A stretch of 25,528 nt of DNA from assembly GCA_964385045.1 (NCBI GenBank), contig CAYLNM010000049.1:1-25528 (forward strand). The letters are read 5' to 3'. Under the pieces are notes generated by a model, which saw nothing but the letters and a program-made list of their open reading frames with translations, had not been told where the DNA came from and did not search any database. How positions within the stretch are numbered: position 1 is the stretch's first letter; each line of letters opens with the position of its first letter. The stretch is from CAYLNM01 sp964385045. Lineage in GTDB: Bacteria > Planctomycetota > Phycisphaerae > Phycisphaerales > SM1A02. The position numbers and the translations under genes were made by a program. This document shows positions 16,487-24,340 of the stretch, piece after piece.

Positions 16487-16504
16487 GCGGCCGTGGTCGC
16501 GCCG

Positions 16505-16984
16505 TCAGTCGCCATCGGACTCGAATTTCGCCGCGACCTCGTCCAGCAGCGCGACCTGCGCCGGGTTGATCCGTCGCCGGGCGGTGGCGAGATCGCACCA
16601 CTCGAGTCGCTCGATCTCGGGGAAGGCCTGCCGTTCGCCCGACCGCGGCGGCCACTCCAGCTCGAAGTTCCCGGGGTCGAACGCGGCGACGTCGAAGTCC
16701 TCGCCCACGAGGATCGCCCAGGTCCGGACCCGCTTGCCGCCCTTCTGGCGGATCGGCTCGAGCGCGACCGGATCGCCGTCCGGCGGCTCGAGTCCCGTCT
16801 CCTCGCGGAACTCCCGCCGCGCGGCGTCGAGCGGCTCCTCGCCCGGCTCGGGCTCGCCCTTCGGCACCGTCCACGCGCCTTCGTCGCGGTTCCGCCAGTA
16901 GGGACCACCGGGGTGCGCGAGGAGGACCTGCGGTCCGGTGGACGTGCGGCGGACGAGCAGGAGGCCGGCGCTCTCGCGGGGCAT
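16505..16984 (-). CDS. Nudix hydrolase
   Basis: A 159-residue hydrolase of nucleoside-diphosphate-linked substrates. The Nudix box is complete: G43, five residues, E49, seven residues, R57-E58, E61-E62 and G64-L65, satisfying GX5EX7REUXEEXGU, with E58, E61 and E62 as Mg2+ ligands. WTVPKGE just before it is typical. The overall sequence (AGLLLVRRTSTGPQVLLAHPGGPYW) resembles the small predicted NTP/diadenosine-polyphosphate pyrophosphohydrolases. The frame stays open upstream to 18106, but AGGAG four bases before the ATG at 16984 and the family-typical N-terminus fix the start. Decayed fragments of a related gene lie at 19482-19690. Confidence 0.9.
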   Translation of the reverse strand: MPRESAGLLLVRRTSTGPQVLLAHPGGPYWRNRDEGAWTVPKGEPEPGEEPLDAARREFREETGLEPPDGDPVALEPIRQKGGKRVRTWAILVGEDFDVAAFDPGNFELEWPPRSGERQAFPEIERLEWCDLATARRRINPAQVALLDEVAAKFESDGD

Positions 16985-17123
16985 GCGACTCCTTTCGAGA
17001 TCGACCCCCTCCGGAACGGGGAGCATTCGGACCCAGGACCACGAGCGTGTCAGCTCGAGCACTCGACCGACAGTCGTCAAGGAACCCCGATCTGCACGGG
17101 TTTGGTGAACGCCAATCCTCATA

Positions 17124-18116
17124 CGGATCCCACCGACGCCGCAGGCTCGAACCACCGCACCCGGCACGGGCATCACCCGCTTCGGCGTGAGCTCGCGCAT
17201 CGGCTCGCCGAGCAGCGTGTCGAGCTCGTCGCCGGCCGGCGGCAGGCGATCGCTCGGCGTGCACGGTCGCAGGTGGAGCCAGGGCCGCTCGACGGGATTC
17301 AGCGCCGGCGAGTACGGAGGCGGCAGCAGCGTCGTCACGTTCTTCGGCACGACGAGATCGTTGCGCACGTGCCAGCCGGCACCGGCCATGATCGGCACCG
17401 CGTGTCGGTCAGGACCGAGGTACTGGGAGAGGCCCCGCGCGAGGGCGGTCCTCAACGGGGTGTCGACCGTCGGCGCGCGGCCAGTTCGACGATCCCGCCC
17501 GTCTCCGGACACCCCGAGGCGAAGGCGTACGACCAGCCGGACTCGGTCCGCCAGCCCGCGGTGGGCCGCGATCCTCGCTCGGCCCACACCCTCGTCAGCG
17601 TGCCCTGCTGCTCGGCCCGGAGCTCGTCCCGAGACCCGATCCGGATACGTGCACCCGGCTTCTCCCGTCGGGCGACATCCATGAGAAGGGGGCGTCGTCC
17701 TCGAGCCGCGTGCAGGCGGGGACGTCGGTCTTCCTGTGCGTCGAACGCGGCGAGAGACGCTCGAAGCCCAGCCGATGGCGCGGCCCGCGGGGGCCGTTGA
17801 GCGAGTGCTCGACGCCGGACTTCTCACGTGGGATCCGCTGGACGTCCGTGCCTCGGAGCGTGCAGACGCCGTCGTCCCGCCGCGGGCCGCCGCGCACGCA
17901 CCGAGGGAATCGCCCGGCCGCTCGGGAGCAGTCTGACGGCAGAGCATCCCGCTCGCGTCGGAGTCAGCTCGGCGAGTCGTGGGTGATCGCCGGGTTCTCG
18001 CGTGGTGACGTCCACGCCTGCTTCTCGGTGCGTGGAGCAGGAGAAGCGTCCGGCAGCCTCGAACGAAGCGCATCCGGACAAGCGTCGAACAGCGATCGGT
18101 GCTCACCTGGAATCCA
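17124..18116 (-). mobile_element. Decayed IS630-type insertion sequence flanked by TA
   Basis: A 993-bp segment bounded by TA at 17122-17123 and 18117-18118, as expected for IS630 elements, which insert into and duplicate TA. The inner ends read CGGATCCCAC and, on the other strand, TGGATTCCAG (7 of 10 identical), i.e. weak terminal inverted repeats. The size fits a one-gene IS630. Inside is a frameshifted transposase on the minus strand. The boundaries are inferred, but they are supported by the fact that joining the flanks at one TA restores an in-frame gene. Confidence 0.65.
17160..17897 (-). pseudogene. IS630-family transposase, frameshifted remnant
   Basis: Pieces of an IS630-type DDE transposase are found in several frames. 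The HTH-linker part has TLRGTDVQRIPREKSGVEHS and HRLGFERLSPR (about 17861-17740). A second frame has RDELRAEQQGTLTRVWAERG and then WSYAFASGCPETG (about 17640-17490). A third frame has GPDRHAVPIMAGAGWH, DLVVPKNVTTLLPPPYSP and ALNPVERPW (about 17420-17270). The family normally has an Asp in the block reading IMAGAGWH here (usually MDGAGWH), so the second catalytic Asp appears lost; the final Glu in NPVE is kept. At least two frameshifts plus this substitution make it inactive. The far N-terminus cannot be aligned with confidence. Confidence 0.8.
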
Positions 18117-18117
18117 T

Positions 18118-18429
18118 ATGATGCCGATGTTTCAGCAGGCCGGCGGCGGCGAGGACCACATGATCGTGCACGAGATGGTGCCCACGTTGGACGCGGGGGC
18201 GGTGCTGGGCACGCTCGTGGTGCCGATCCGCGAGCGGGACCGCCTCGACCGGCTCATCATCGTGACGAATCGCGAGCGCGGCCGCCTCCATGCCCGCGTC
18301 CTGCGCGAGCTCGCCGCGGCGACCGACGATCCGCAGCCGCTGGACAGGTCGGAGGGGGACGTGTTCCGCTTCCGGCACCCCGACGGCGTGGAGGCCCTGC
18401 GGCGACGTGGGAACCGGATGCTCCGATGA
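18118..18429 (+). pseudogene. Formyltransferase-like 3' fragment, 5' part cut off by the IS630 element
   Basis: The open frame of 103 residues (MMPMFQQAGGGED, then HEMVPTLDAGAVLGTLVVPI and DDPQPLDRSEGDVFRF) resembles the C-terminal half of the formyltransferase catalytic domain: a VHE..P.LDAG.VL..VPI block and a late DRSEG. The usual N-x-H-P catalytic start is missing here. The left flank of the IS630 element reads in frame GLVNANPH (17099-17122), and joined at the TA it gives NANPHMMPMF, matching N-x-H-P-x-x-x-P except that Asn replaces the His. Its stop overlaps the FkbM methyltransferase start by four bases (ATGA), as in a former operon. It might still be translated as a short protein. Confidence 0.55.
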
Positions 18430-19358
18430 TCACCGAGACCCGCACGACGACGCCGACCGTCCGGGCCCGCCTGCTGGCCGGGGCCCTGCGGCGCCTCCCG
18501 ATCACCTTCCGCCTCGGCCGCATCTCGATGCATGCTGCCCGGCGTTCCGGCATGGCGGCATGGCCCGATCCCGTCCGGGCCACCCTGCGCAACGGCGTGC
18601 GGCTGCCGGTCCGGCTGAACGACTACAACGGCCGGATGATCTACTTCTTCGGCACGGCGGATCCGCGGATCGTCCGCACCTGCCGGGCGCTGCTTCGCCC
18701 GGGCGATGTCTTCCTGGACATCGGCGCGAACCTCGGGTCGATCGGCCTGCAGTGTGCCGATCGGGTCGGGCCGGAGGGGCGGGTGCACGAGGTGGAACCG
18801 CAGCCGGCCCTCGCGGCGGGAATCCGCGAGGCGGCCGCGGGCGCGGGCTTCGGTCACCTCGAGGTGCACGAGTGCGGGCTGTGGGACGAGGACGGCGACC
18901 TGCGGCTCGAGGTGCCCGAGCGCCACACCGGCGCGGCCCACGTGCTGGCCGAAGGCGAGGAGGGACGGGGGCGGACCGTGACGGTGCCGGTGCGCGCGGC
19001 GGCGGGGTTCGTGGCGCGGACCGCGGGCGACCGGGCCTTCGGCGCGAAGGTCGACATCGAGGGGGCCGAGGACCGGGTGTTGCCCGCCCTGTTTGCCGCG
19101 CCCGGCGCTCGGTTCGTGCTGTTCGAGACGCACCGGCGTCCGGAGCCGGAGCGGTACTGGGAGATGGCCGCCGCCGGCGGGTTCACCTGTCTCGGCATCC
19201 GGCCGTCGCTCGTGCGGACGCGCCTGCAGCCGCTCGCGCGGCCGCAGGAGATGCGGGGCTGGTACGACGTGGTGGCCGTGCGGTCGGATCCCACGGTGGT
19301 CGGCACGAAGGCGCTGACGCCCGACGCCCTCGCGGCCCGGCTGGAGACGACGTCCTGA
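18426..19358 (+). CDS. FkbM-family SAM-dependent methyltransferase
   Basis: A 310-residue methyltransferase. The SAM-binding motif I is FLDIGANLGSIG (96-107), with an acidic motif II (HEVEPQP, about 121-127). KVDIEGAED further on is the FkbM hallmark. Family members methylate hydroxyl groups of sugars, lipids or small molecules. The start at 18426 is chosen because it overlaps the preceding stop as ATGA, implying translational coupling to the truncated formyltransferase; an alternative frame open from 18099 has no support. The pairing suggests that both once modified a glycan or other envelope molecule, but no glycosyltransferase is nearby. Confidence 0.88.
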   Translation: MITETRTTTPTVRARLLAGALRRLPITFRLGRISMHAARRSGMAAWPDPVRATLRNGVRLPVRLNDYNGRMIYFFGTADPRIVRTCRALLRPGDVFLDIGANLGSIGLQCADRVGPEGRVHEVEPQPALAAGIREAAAGAGFGHLEVHECGLWDEDGDLRLEVPERHTGAAHVLAEGEEGRGRTVTVPVRAAAGFVARTAGDRAFGAKVDIEGAEDRVLPALFAAPGARFVLFETHRRPEPERYWEMAAAGGFTCLGIRPSLVRTRLQPLARPQEMRGWYDVVAVRSDPTVVGTKALTPDALAARLETTS

Positions 19359-19776
19359 GCGGGGCGCCCGCGGCCGACCGGCTGCCGGCGGAAGCCGACC
19401 GGACCCCCGCACTTGCGGAGCATCATCGGTCGGCAATTCTCATTGTCGCCGGTGGGTAAGAGTCGTTGTCGCTGGACATGCAGCCCCGTCTCGTCGCGGA
19501 ATTCCCGCTGCGCGGGGCCGCGCGGCGTCGAGCGGATCCTCGCCCGGCTCGGGCTCGCTCTTCGGCACCGTCCACGCGCCTTCGTCGCGGTGTCACCGTC
19601 GCGGATGACACCACGGTGTCAGTGCTGACCGGAGCATCGGCTGCCTCGTCTCGAATTGCGTTCGCCGCGAACTCGTCCGCCGGCGATGTCGATCAGCACC
19701 ATCGTGGAGGCAGCGGCGTCGGCACCGCTTAGGATGCGTTCTCCGGGGCCACCTGATCGCCTCAGAGGTCTCCGCG
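19359..19776. other. 418-base intergenic region with gene debris
   Basis: I find no intact gene between the FkbM methyltransferase and the WYL regulator. The region holds decayed Nudix fragments (19482-19690) and three copies of a GGTGTCA motif: GGTGTCA at 19589-19595, its inverse TGACACC at 19606-19612 and GGTGTCA again at 19615-19621. The first two form a perfect 7-bp inverted repeat with a 10-base spacer. These could be an operator or leftover element ends. Confidence 0.6.
19482..19690 (-). pseudogene. Rearranged, decayed copy of a Nudix hydrolase gene
   Basis: Positions 19482-19591 align with 16791-16890 of the intact Nudix gene at roughly 94% identity by eye, apart from a 10-base insertion (about 19508-19517) that breaks the frame. 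On the minus strand one reads HRDEGAWTVPKSEPEPGEDP and, after the shift, REFRDETGL; the Nudix-box Gly has become Ser. A second short piece at 19650-19680 resembles the 3' end of the intact gene (around 16516-16545) with a 4-base insertion, but lies on the wrong side of the box, so the order is rearranged. It cannot encode a working enzyme. Confidence 0.75.
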
Positions 19777-20859
19777 ATGCCCGATCCCCAGGCCGGCCCG
19801 GCCGACGCCACCCCCGACGCAGACGACGCAGCCGGAGCGCCGGCCGCGGATGGGGCCACCCCCACCGCCCCCACCGCCCCGCCGAAGAAGGACGACCCCA
19901 AGCTCGTCCGCCTCATGCAGCTGCTCGCGCTGGTCCAGTCGGGCCGGCCGCACACGCCGAAGACGCTCGCCGACGAGCTCGGGGTGGGCGAGCGGTCGGT
20001 GCACCGCTACCTCAAGGACCTCGAGCGGGCCGGGATCCCGCTCGAGTTCGACCGCGAGTGGAACGGCTACCGGCCGCGGCACGGCACCTTCATGGCCCCG
20101 GTCGCCCTCACCACCGACGAGGCCCTGGCCCTCGCCGCCCTCTGCACCATGGTCGCCGAGCAGGACGCGATCGCCTTCACGCAGCCCGCGGTCAGCGCCC
20201 TCGACAAGATCGCGGCCACGCTGCCCGAGGAGATGCGCGACGAGATGCGGGAGGTGTCCGCGTCGATGATGCTCCGCACCCCGGGCACCAACCCCGGCGA
20301 GGGCTACGACGACATCTACGACACCATCCGCCGCGCGATCAGCCGTCGCCGCGCTCTCGTCTGCCGCTACGAGGCCGCCCACGGCCACGGCGGCGACGAG
20401 GCGTTCGACTTCGAGCCCTACGCCCTGCTGTTCCACGTGCGGGCGTGGTACGCGATCGGGGAGCGCAGCGACCGCGACGCCCTGCGGACGCTCAAGCTCA
20501 GCCGGTTCGTGAACGCCAAGCTCACCGAGCGGCCCTACGAGATCCCGGCCGACTTCTCGGTCGAGGAGCACCTCGGCAATGCCTGGGGCATGATCCGCGG
20601 CGAGACCGAGCACGAGGTCGAGCTCCGCATCGGCCCCGGCTTCGCCGAGACCTTCTCCGACACCGAGTGGCACCGCACCCAGGAGCTCGACTACCACGAG
20701 GACGGCAGCGTGACGTTCCGCTGCACGGTGGCCGGGCTCGACGAGATCAAGTGGTGGGTGCTCGGCCTCGGGGCGCAGTGCACGGTGGTGAAGCCGGACG
20801 AGCTGCGGGAGCAGGTGGTCGCGGAGGCGCGGCGGATCGTGGAGCAGGCGGAGGGCTGA
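19777..20859 (+). CDS. WYL-domain transcriptional regulator
   Basis: A 360-residue regulator. After an Ala/Pro/Asp-rich leader of ~38 residues, an HTH_11-type winged helix runs over about 43-95 (LVRLMQLLALVQSGRPHTPKTLADELGVGERSVHRYLKDL). The WYL domain follows, with FEPYALLFHVRAWYAIGE as its signature, and the C-terminal WCX extension has WWVLGLGAQCTVVKPDELRE. WYL proteins sense ligands, possibly nucleic-acid fragments, and control DNA-damage, phage-defence or metabolic genes. GAGG lies 8 bases before the ATG. The type I R-M methyltransferase further right could be a regulated partner, but the copper cassette lies between, so no target is clear. Confidence 0.9.
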   Translation: MPDPQAGPADATPDADDAAGAPAADGATPTAPTAPPKKDDPKLVRLMQLLALVQSGRPHTPKTLADELGVGERSVHRYLKDLERAGIPLEFDREWNGYRPRHGTFMAPVALTTDEALALAALCTMVAEQDAIAFTQPAVSALDKIAATLPEEMRDEMREVSASMMLRTPGTNPGEGYDDIYDTIRRAISRRRALVCRYEAAHGHGGDEAFDFEPYALLFHVRAWYAIGERSDRDALRTLKLSRFVNAKLTERPYEIPADFSVEEHLGNAWGMIRGETEHEVELRIGPGFAETFSDTEWHRTQELDYHEDGSVTFRCTVAGLDEIKWWVLGLGAQCTVVKPDELREQVVAEARRIVEQAEG

Positions 20860-20994
20860 GCCCCACGGGGCCCGTCGCCGCGGCGTCGGTCGGGTCGCGG
20901 CCGGACGACCGTCCGCCCACGGCCGCCGCCGCGCCTGACCCCCCTTTCACCCCGCGCTCATGCCGGCGACAGCGGATGCGCCGAGCGTGCCCGC

Positions 20995-21363
20995 ATGCGA
21001 CCCCCGCGCACGCCCCCCTGCCGCGCCGTCCTCGGCTGCCTCGTCGCGATCGCCGCCGTCGGGTGCACCAGCGACTTCCGCTGGGACCCGCCCCCGGGCC
21101 ATCCGGCCCGGCTGGACGCGAGCCTGATGCCGCCGCCGGCCACCCGTTCGCCCGCCGACCATCGCCCGCCGAGCCCGGCCGCGGCGCCGAGCGGCGACCG
21201 CGACGGCGGCATGGACATGCCGGAGCGCGAGGGGCGCGGCCACGGGCGCCGCGATGGCGACCGCGGCGACGGGGGTCACGAGGACGCGAGCCACCCCGGC
21301 GACCCGGGCGCGGATCGCGGCGGTACGCCGGACCCGGAGGACGACGCCCATGCCCGGTCGTGA
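20995..21363 (+). CDS. Small lipoprotein, probable copper-cassette member
   Basis: A 122-residue protein with a lipoprotein signal: basic MRPPRTPPCR, hydrophobic AVLGCLVAIA and lipobox AVGC with C24. The mature part is Pro/Asp/Gly/Arg-rich and carries several His residues with MDM near the middle, probably disordered and perhaps metal-binding. Its 3' end overlaps the TolC-like gene by 14 bases in another frame, so they are almost certainly co-transcribed. No ribosome binding site is obvious. I do not recognise the family. Codon use in such a low-complexity GC-rich frame is a weak guide, but the lipobox and the overlap support a real gene. Confidence 0.65.
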   Translation: MRPPRTPPCRAVLGCLVAIAAVGCTSDFRWDPPPGHPARLDASLMPPPATRSPADHRPPSPAAAPSGDRDGGMDMPEREGRGHGRRDGDRGDGGHEDASHPGDPGADRGGTPDPEDDAHARS

Positions 21364-22828
21364 CGAACGCCCGCGACGCCGCGGGGGGCCGATCGCCGCC
21401 GGCCTGCTCGCCGCGGGCGTGGCGATCGCCGGCTGCTCCACGCCGGCGATCGAGGACCTCGCGGAGCCGGTCGCGTCGGACGCCTCCGCACGCACCGGGC
21501 AGCCGGTGACGCTGGATCCCGAGGAGGCGGCGCGGCTCGCCGAGGACCGCGTCCGGGCCGCCCTCGAGGACGGCATCCTCGACGCCGACGAGGCGCTGGC
21601 GATCGCCCTGCTCGGCAACCCGACCCTGCGGGCCCGTCTCGAGCAGCTCGGCATCGCGCGGGCGGAGCTCGTCGCCGCCACCCTGCCCTCCAATCCCATG
21701 CTCGACGCCGAGCTTCGCTTCATCGAGGGCGGCGGCGAGATCGTCGAGCTCTCGATCGTGCAGGAGCTGCTCGACCTGCTCCTCATGCCGTCGCGGCGGC
21801 AGGTGGCCGAGGCCCGCATCGAGCGGGTGCAGCGGGAGCTGGTGGGCACGATCCTCGACCTGGCGGCCGAGACGCGCCTCACCTACCGGCGCCTCCAGGC
21901 CCAGCGGCAGCTCGTGGACCTGCTCCACCACGCCACCGACGCGACGTACCTGTCCGCGTTGATGGCCGAGCGCCTGCGCGAGGCGGGCAACGTGCCGCCG
22001 GGCGTGGTCGCGCTGCAGCGGGCGTTCCACGAGGAGGCTCGCATCGACCTCGCGGCGGCCGAGACCCGCGTCGAGATCCTCCGCGGCGAGCTCGCCTTCC
22101 TGATGGGGCTCACGGGCGAGCGCGCGCTCGACTGGGAGGTGCCCGTCCGCCTGCCCCAGCCGCCGCCGATCGAGATCCCCGCCGCCCGCGTCGAGTCCGA
22201 GGCGGTGGCCCGCAGCGTCGACCTCGCCGCCGGCCACGCCGAGATCCTCGCCCTCGGCCGGGCCGCGGGCATCCGCCGCATCGAGGCGACGCTTCCCGAG
22301 CTGGCCGCGGGCGGCATCGCCGAGCGGGAGGACGACGGGACCTGGGTGGGCGGGCCGATCGCGGCACTCTCCATCCCCGTCTTCGATCGCGGGCAGGCGG
22401 TGTCCGCCGAGGATGCCGCCCGGCTTCGCCGCGCCCTGCACGAGCACGTGGCGCGGGCCCAGCGGGTGCGGCACCTCGCCCGGGCGCGATACACCGAGGC
22501 CACCGGCGCCGGGGCCCGGGCGACCCACATGGTCGAGTCGGTCCTGCCGCTGCGGGCCGAGACCACGCGGCGGACCCAGGAGCAGTTCAACGCCATGCAG
22601 GTCGGCGTCTTCCGGCTGCTGGACGCCAAGCGGGCCGAGCTCGCCGCCGGCCGCGCCGCCGTGCAGGTGCTCGGCGAGCACTGGCGGGCGCGGATCGAGC
22701 TGGAGTCGATCCTGATGGGCCGCATGCCGCGCGGCGGCTTCGGCCTGCAGGCCGGCGGGATGGCGGGCGGCGGCGGGGGTGGACCCGGCATGCCGTCGCC
22801 GGGCGGCGGCGGAGGAGGAGGACACTGA
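21350..22828 (+). CDS. TolC-family outer-membrane factor lipoprotein
   Basis: A 492-residue outer-membrane factor. The signal ends in the lipobox IAGC (C29), as in OprM/CusC-type lipoproteins. The body is made of long amphipathic helices (AIALLGNPTLRARLEQLGIARAELVAA; ILDLAAETRLTYRRLQAQRQ) and repeats this pattern in the second half, as expected for TolC helical hairpins. The C-terminus ends in a Gly-rich tail and a final His. The start at 21350 has GGAGG nine bases upstream and lies inside the end of the previous gene. The reading frame is open further upstream but lacks a signal sequence there. Its neighbours suggest metal export, yet no RND pump or membrane-fusion gene is adjacent. Confidence 0.88.
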   Translation: MPGRDERPRRRGGPIAAGLLAAGVAIAGCSTPAIEDLAEPVASDASARTGQPVTLDPEEAARLAEDRVRAALEDGILDADEALAIALLGNPTLRARLEQLGIARAELVAATLPSNPMLDAELRFIEGGGEIVELSIVQELLDLLLMPSRRQVAEARIERVQRELVGTILDLAAETRLTYRRLQAQRQLVDLLHHATDATYLSALMAERLREAGNVPPGVVALQRAFHEEARIDLAAAETRVEILRGELAFLMGLTGERALDWEVPVRLPQPPPIEIPAARVESEAVARSVDLAAGHAEILALGRAAGIRRIEATLPELAAGGIAEREDDGTWVGGPIAALSIPVFDRGQAVSAEDAARLRRALHEHVARAQRVRHLARARYTEATGAGARATHMVESVLPLRAETTRRTQEQFNAMQVGVFRLLDAKRAELAAGRAAVQVLGEHWRARIELESILMGRMPRGGFGLQAGGMAGGGGGGPGMPSPGGGGGGGH

Positions 22829-24237
22829 TGCTGACGCGTCGCGCGATGATCAAGGCCGGGGCGATCGCCGGGGCCGGGGCGGCCGCCTCGAGCGCCCTCG
22901 GCGGGGCCGGCCGACAGCCGGCGGGCGGGACGGACGGCCCGGGCGCCCGGGGCGCCCCGGACGGCCTCGAGCTTCCCACGGAGCACCTCGAGCGGCGGCG
23001 CCGGCTCGCCGGCACGAGCCTGCCGCCCGGGCGGCCGCACGAGGACTACGTGCCCGTGATCGCGCCGAACATGCGGAAGGCGCCGTGGCGGGTGGTCGAC
23101 GGACGGAAGGTCTTCCACCTCGTCGCCTCGGAGTTCCGGCACGCGTTCGCCGAGGGGCTCGAGGCACGGTGCTGGGGCTACGACGGCCAGGTCAACGGTC
23201 CCCTCGTCGAGGCGGTCGAGGGCGATCTCGTCCGGTTCTACGTCACCAACGAGCTCCCGGCGCCGACCACCGTCCACTGGCACGGCTTCGTCCTGCCCCA
23301 CGGCATGGACGGCGTGAGCGGCCTCACGCAGCCGCCCATCCCGCCGGGCGAGACCTGGATGTACGAGTTCCGGATCCTCCAGCACGGCACGTTCATGTAC
23401 CACAGCCACCACGACACCATGACCCAGGAGGGCATGGGCCTCACCGGCATGTTCGTGGTGCACCCGCGCACGCCGGTGCGGGAGCCGGTGGACCGCGACT
23501 TCGCGATCATGCTGCACGAGTGGCGGATCGACGCCGGGGCCGAGCGCCCCGATCCCTTCGAGATGACCGACTTCAACGTCCTCACCATGAACGGCCGGGT
23601 CTTCCCCGACACCGAGCCGCTTCTCGCGAGGACGAACCAGCGCATCCGGATCCGCTTCGGCAACCTCTCGGCGATGGACCATCACCCCATCCACCTGCAC
23701 GGGTACGAGTTCCTCGAGACCGCGGTGGACGGCCACGCCCTGCCGCCGGAGCAGCAGCGGCGACGGGTGACGGTGCTGGTGGGCGTCGGGCAGACCCGCG
23801 ACATCGAGCTCGTCGCGGACCAGCCGGGCGACTGGGCGTTCCACTGCCACATGACCCATCACATCATGAACCAGATGGGCCACGACTTCCCGAACATGAT
23901 CGGCGTCGATGCGGAGGGATTCGACGAGCGGGCCCGCACCATGCTGCCGGGCTACATGACGATGGGCCGCACCGGGATGCGGGACATGACCGCGACCGGG
24001 ATGCCCCTGCCGCCCAACAGCGTGCCGATGCTCCGCGGCGAGGGCCAGTGGGACGGTCACCGCATCTCGCTCGGCGGCATGGCCAACGTCCTGAAGGTCC
24101 GCGACGAGATCTCGGACGAGGACCTCGAGCGCAACGCCGATCCGGGGTGGTACCGCCAGCCGGCCGGATCGCGCGTCGGGCCGGCCTCGGCGGAGGCGAT
24201 GCGCCGGGACGGGATCCGGCCGCCGCGGCGCGGGTGA
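22828..24237 (+). CDS. Tat-exported two-domain multicopper oxidase
   Basis: A 469-residue multicopper oxidase. The signal TRRAMIKAGAIAGAGAAAS has a twin-arginine motif. Copper sites: HWHG (150-153), HSHH (192-195), HPIHLHG (286-292) and HCHMTHHIMNQM (339-350), supplying the trinuclear cluster and, in the last motif, the type 1 Cys340, His345 and axial Met350. Only one type 1 site and about 50 residues between the halves indicate two cupredoxin domains rather than three. Residues ~371-401 (MLPGYMTMG and following) are Met-rich, likely for copper binding. It probably oxidises Cu(I) or phenolics in the periplasm. The start overlaps the TolC stop as TGATG, and the GGAGG repeats of the TolC Gly tail double as its ribosome binding site. 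Confidence 0.92.
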   Translation: MLTRRAMIKAGAIAGAGAAASSALGGAGRQPAGGTDGPGARGAPDGLELPTEHLERRRRLAGTSLPPGRPHEDYVPVIAPNMRKAPWRVVDGRKVFHLVASEFRHAFAEGLEARCWGYDGQVNGPLVEAVEGDLVRFYVTNELPAPTTVHWHGFVLPHGMDGVSGLTQPPIPPGETWMYEFRILQHGTFMYHSHHDTMTQEGMGLTGMFVVHPRTPVREPVDRDFAIMLHEWRIDAGAERPDPFEMTDFNVLTMNGRVFPDTEPLLARTNQRIRIRFGNLSAMDHHPIHLHGYEFLETAVDGHALPPEQQRRRVTVLVGVGQTRDIELVADQPGDWAFHCHMTHHIMNQMGHDFPNMIGVDAEGFDERARTMLPGYMTMGRTGMRDMTATGMPLPPNSVPMLRGEGQWDGHRISLGGMANVLKVRDEISDEDLERNADPGWYRQPAGSRVGPASAEAMRRDGIRPPRRG

Positions 24238-24340
24238 CGCGTTCGAGGGTGAGCGGAGGCGCGTGCGACGCGACGAGGACCTGGTCATCGGCGCCCTGAC
24301 ATGCGATGTCCATGACGCCTCGGCCCCGCCCCGCATCCGC

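Noticed and set aside
16985..18106. N-terminal extension of the Nudix protein
   Set aside because: The extension runs through IS630 debris; the AGGAG before 16984 and the normal family length support the shorter protein. The apparent fusion is accidental.
17710..18117. Plus-strand extension upstream of the formyltransferase fragment
   Set aside because: It is antisense to the IS630 transposase remnant and shows no formyltransferase similarity.
20852..20870. Terminator hairpin after the WYL gene
   Set aside because: GGGCTGAGCCC and CCCCACGGGG stems are short, overlap the stop codon and lack a T-run.
22779..24299. Overlapping plus-strand frame across the multicopper oxidase
   Set aside because: It is Arg/His/Pro-rich shadow sequence; all copper motifs are in the other frame.
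24238..24340. Bidirectional terminator between the multicopper oxidase and hsdM
   Set aside because: I see no convincing stem or T-run in these 103 bases.
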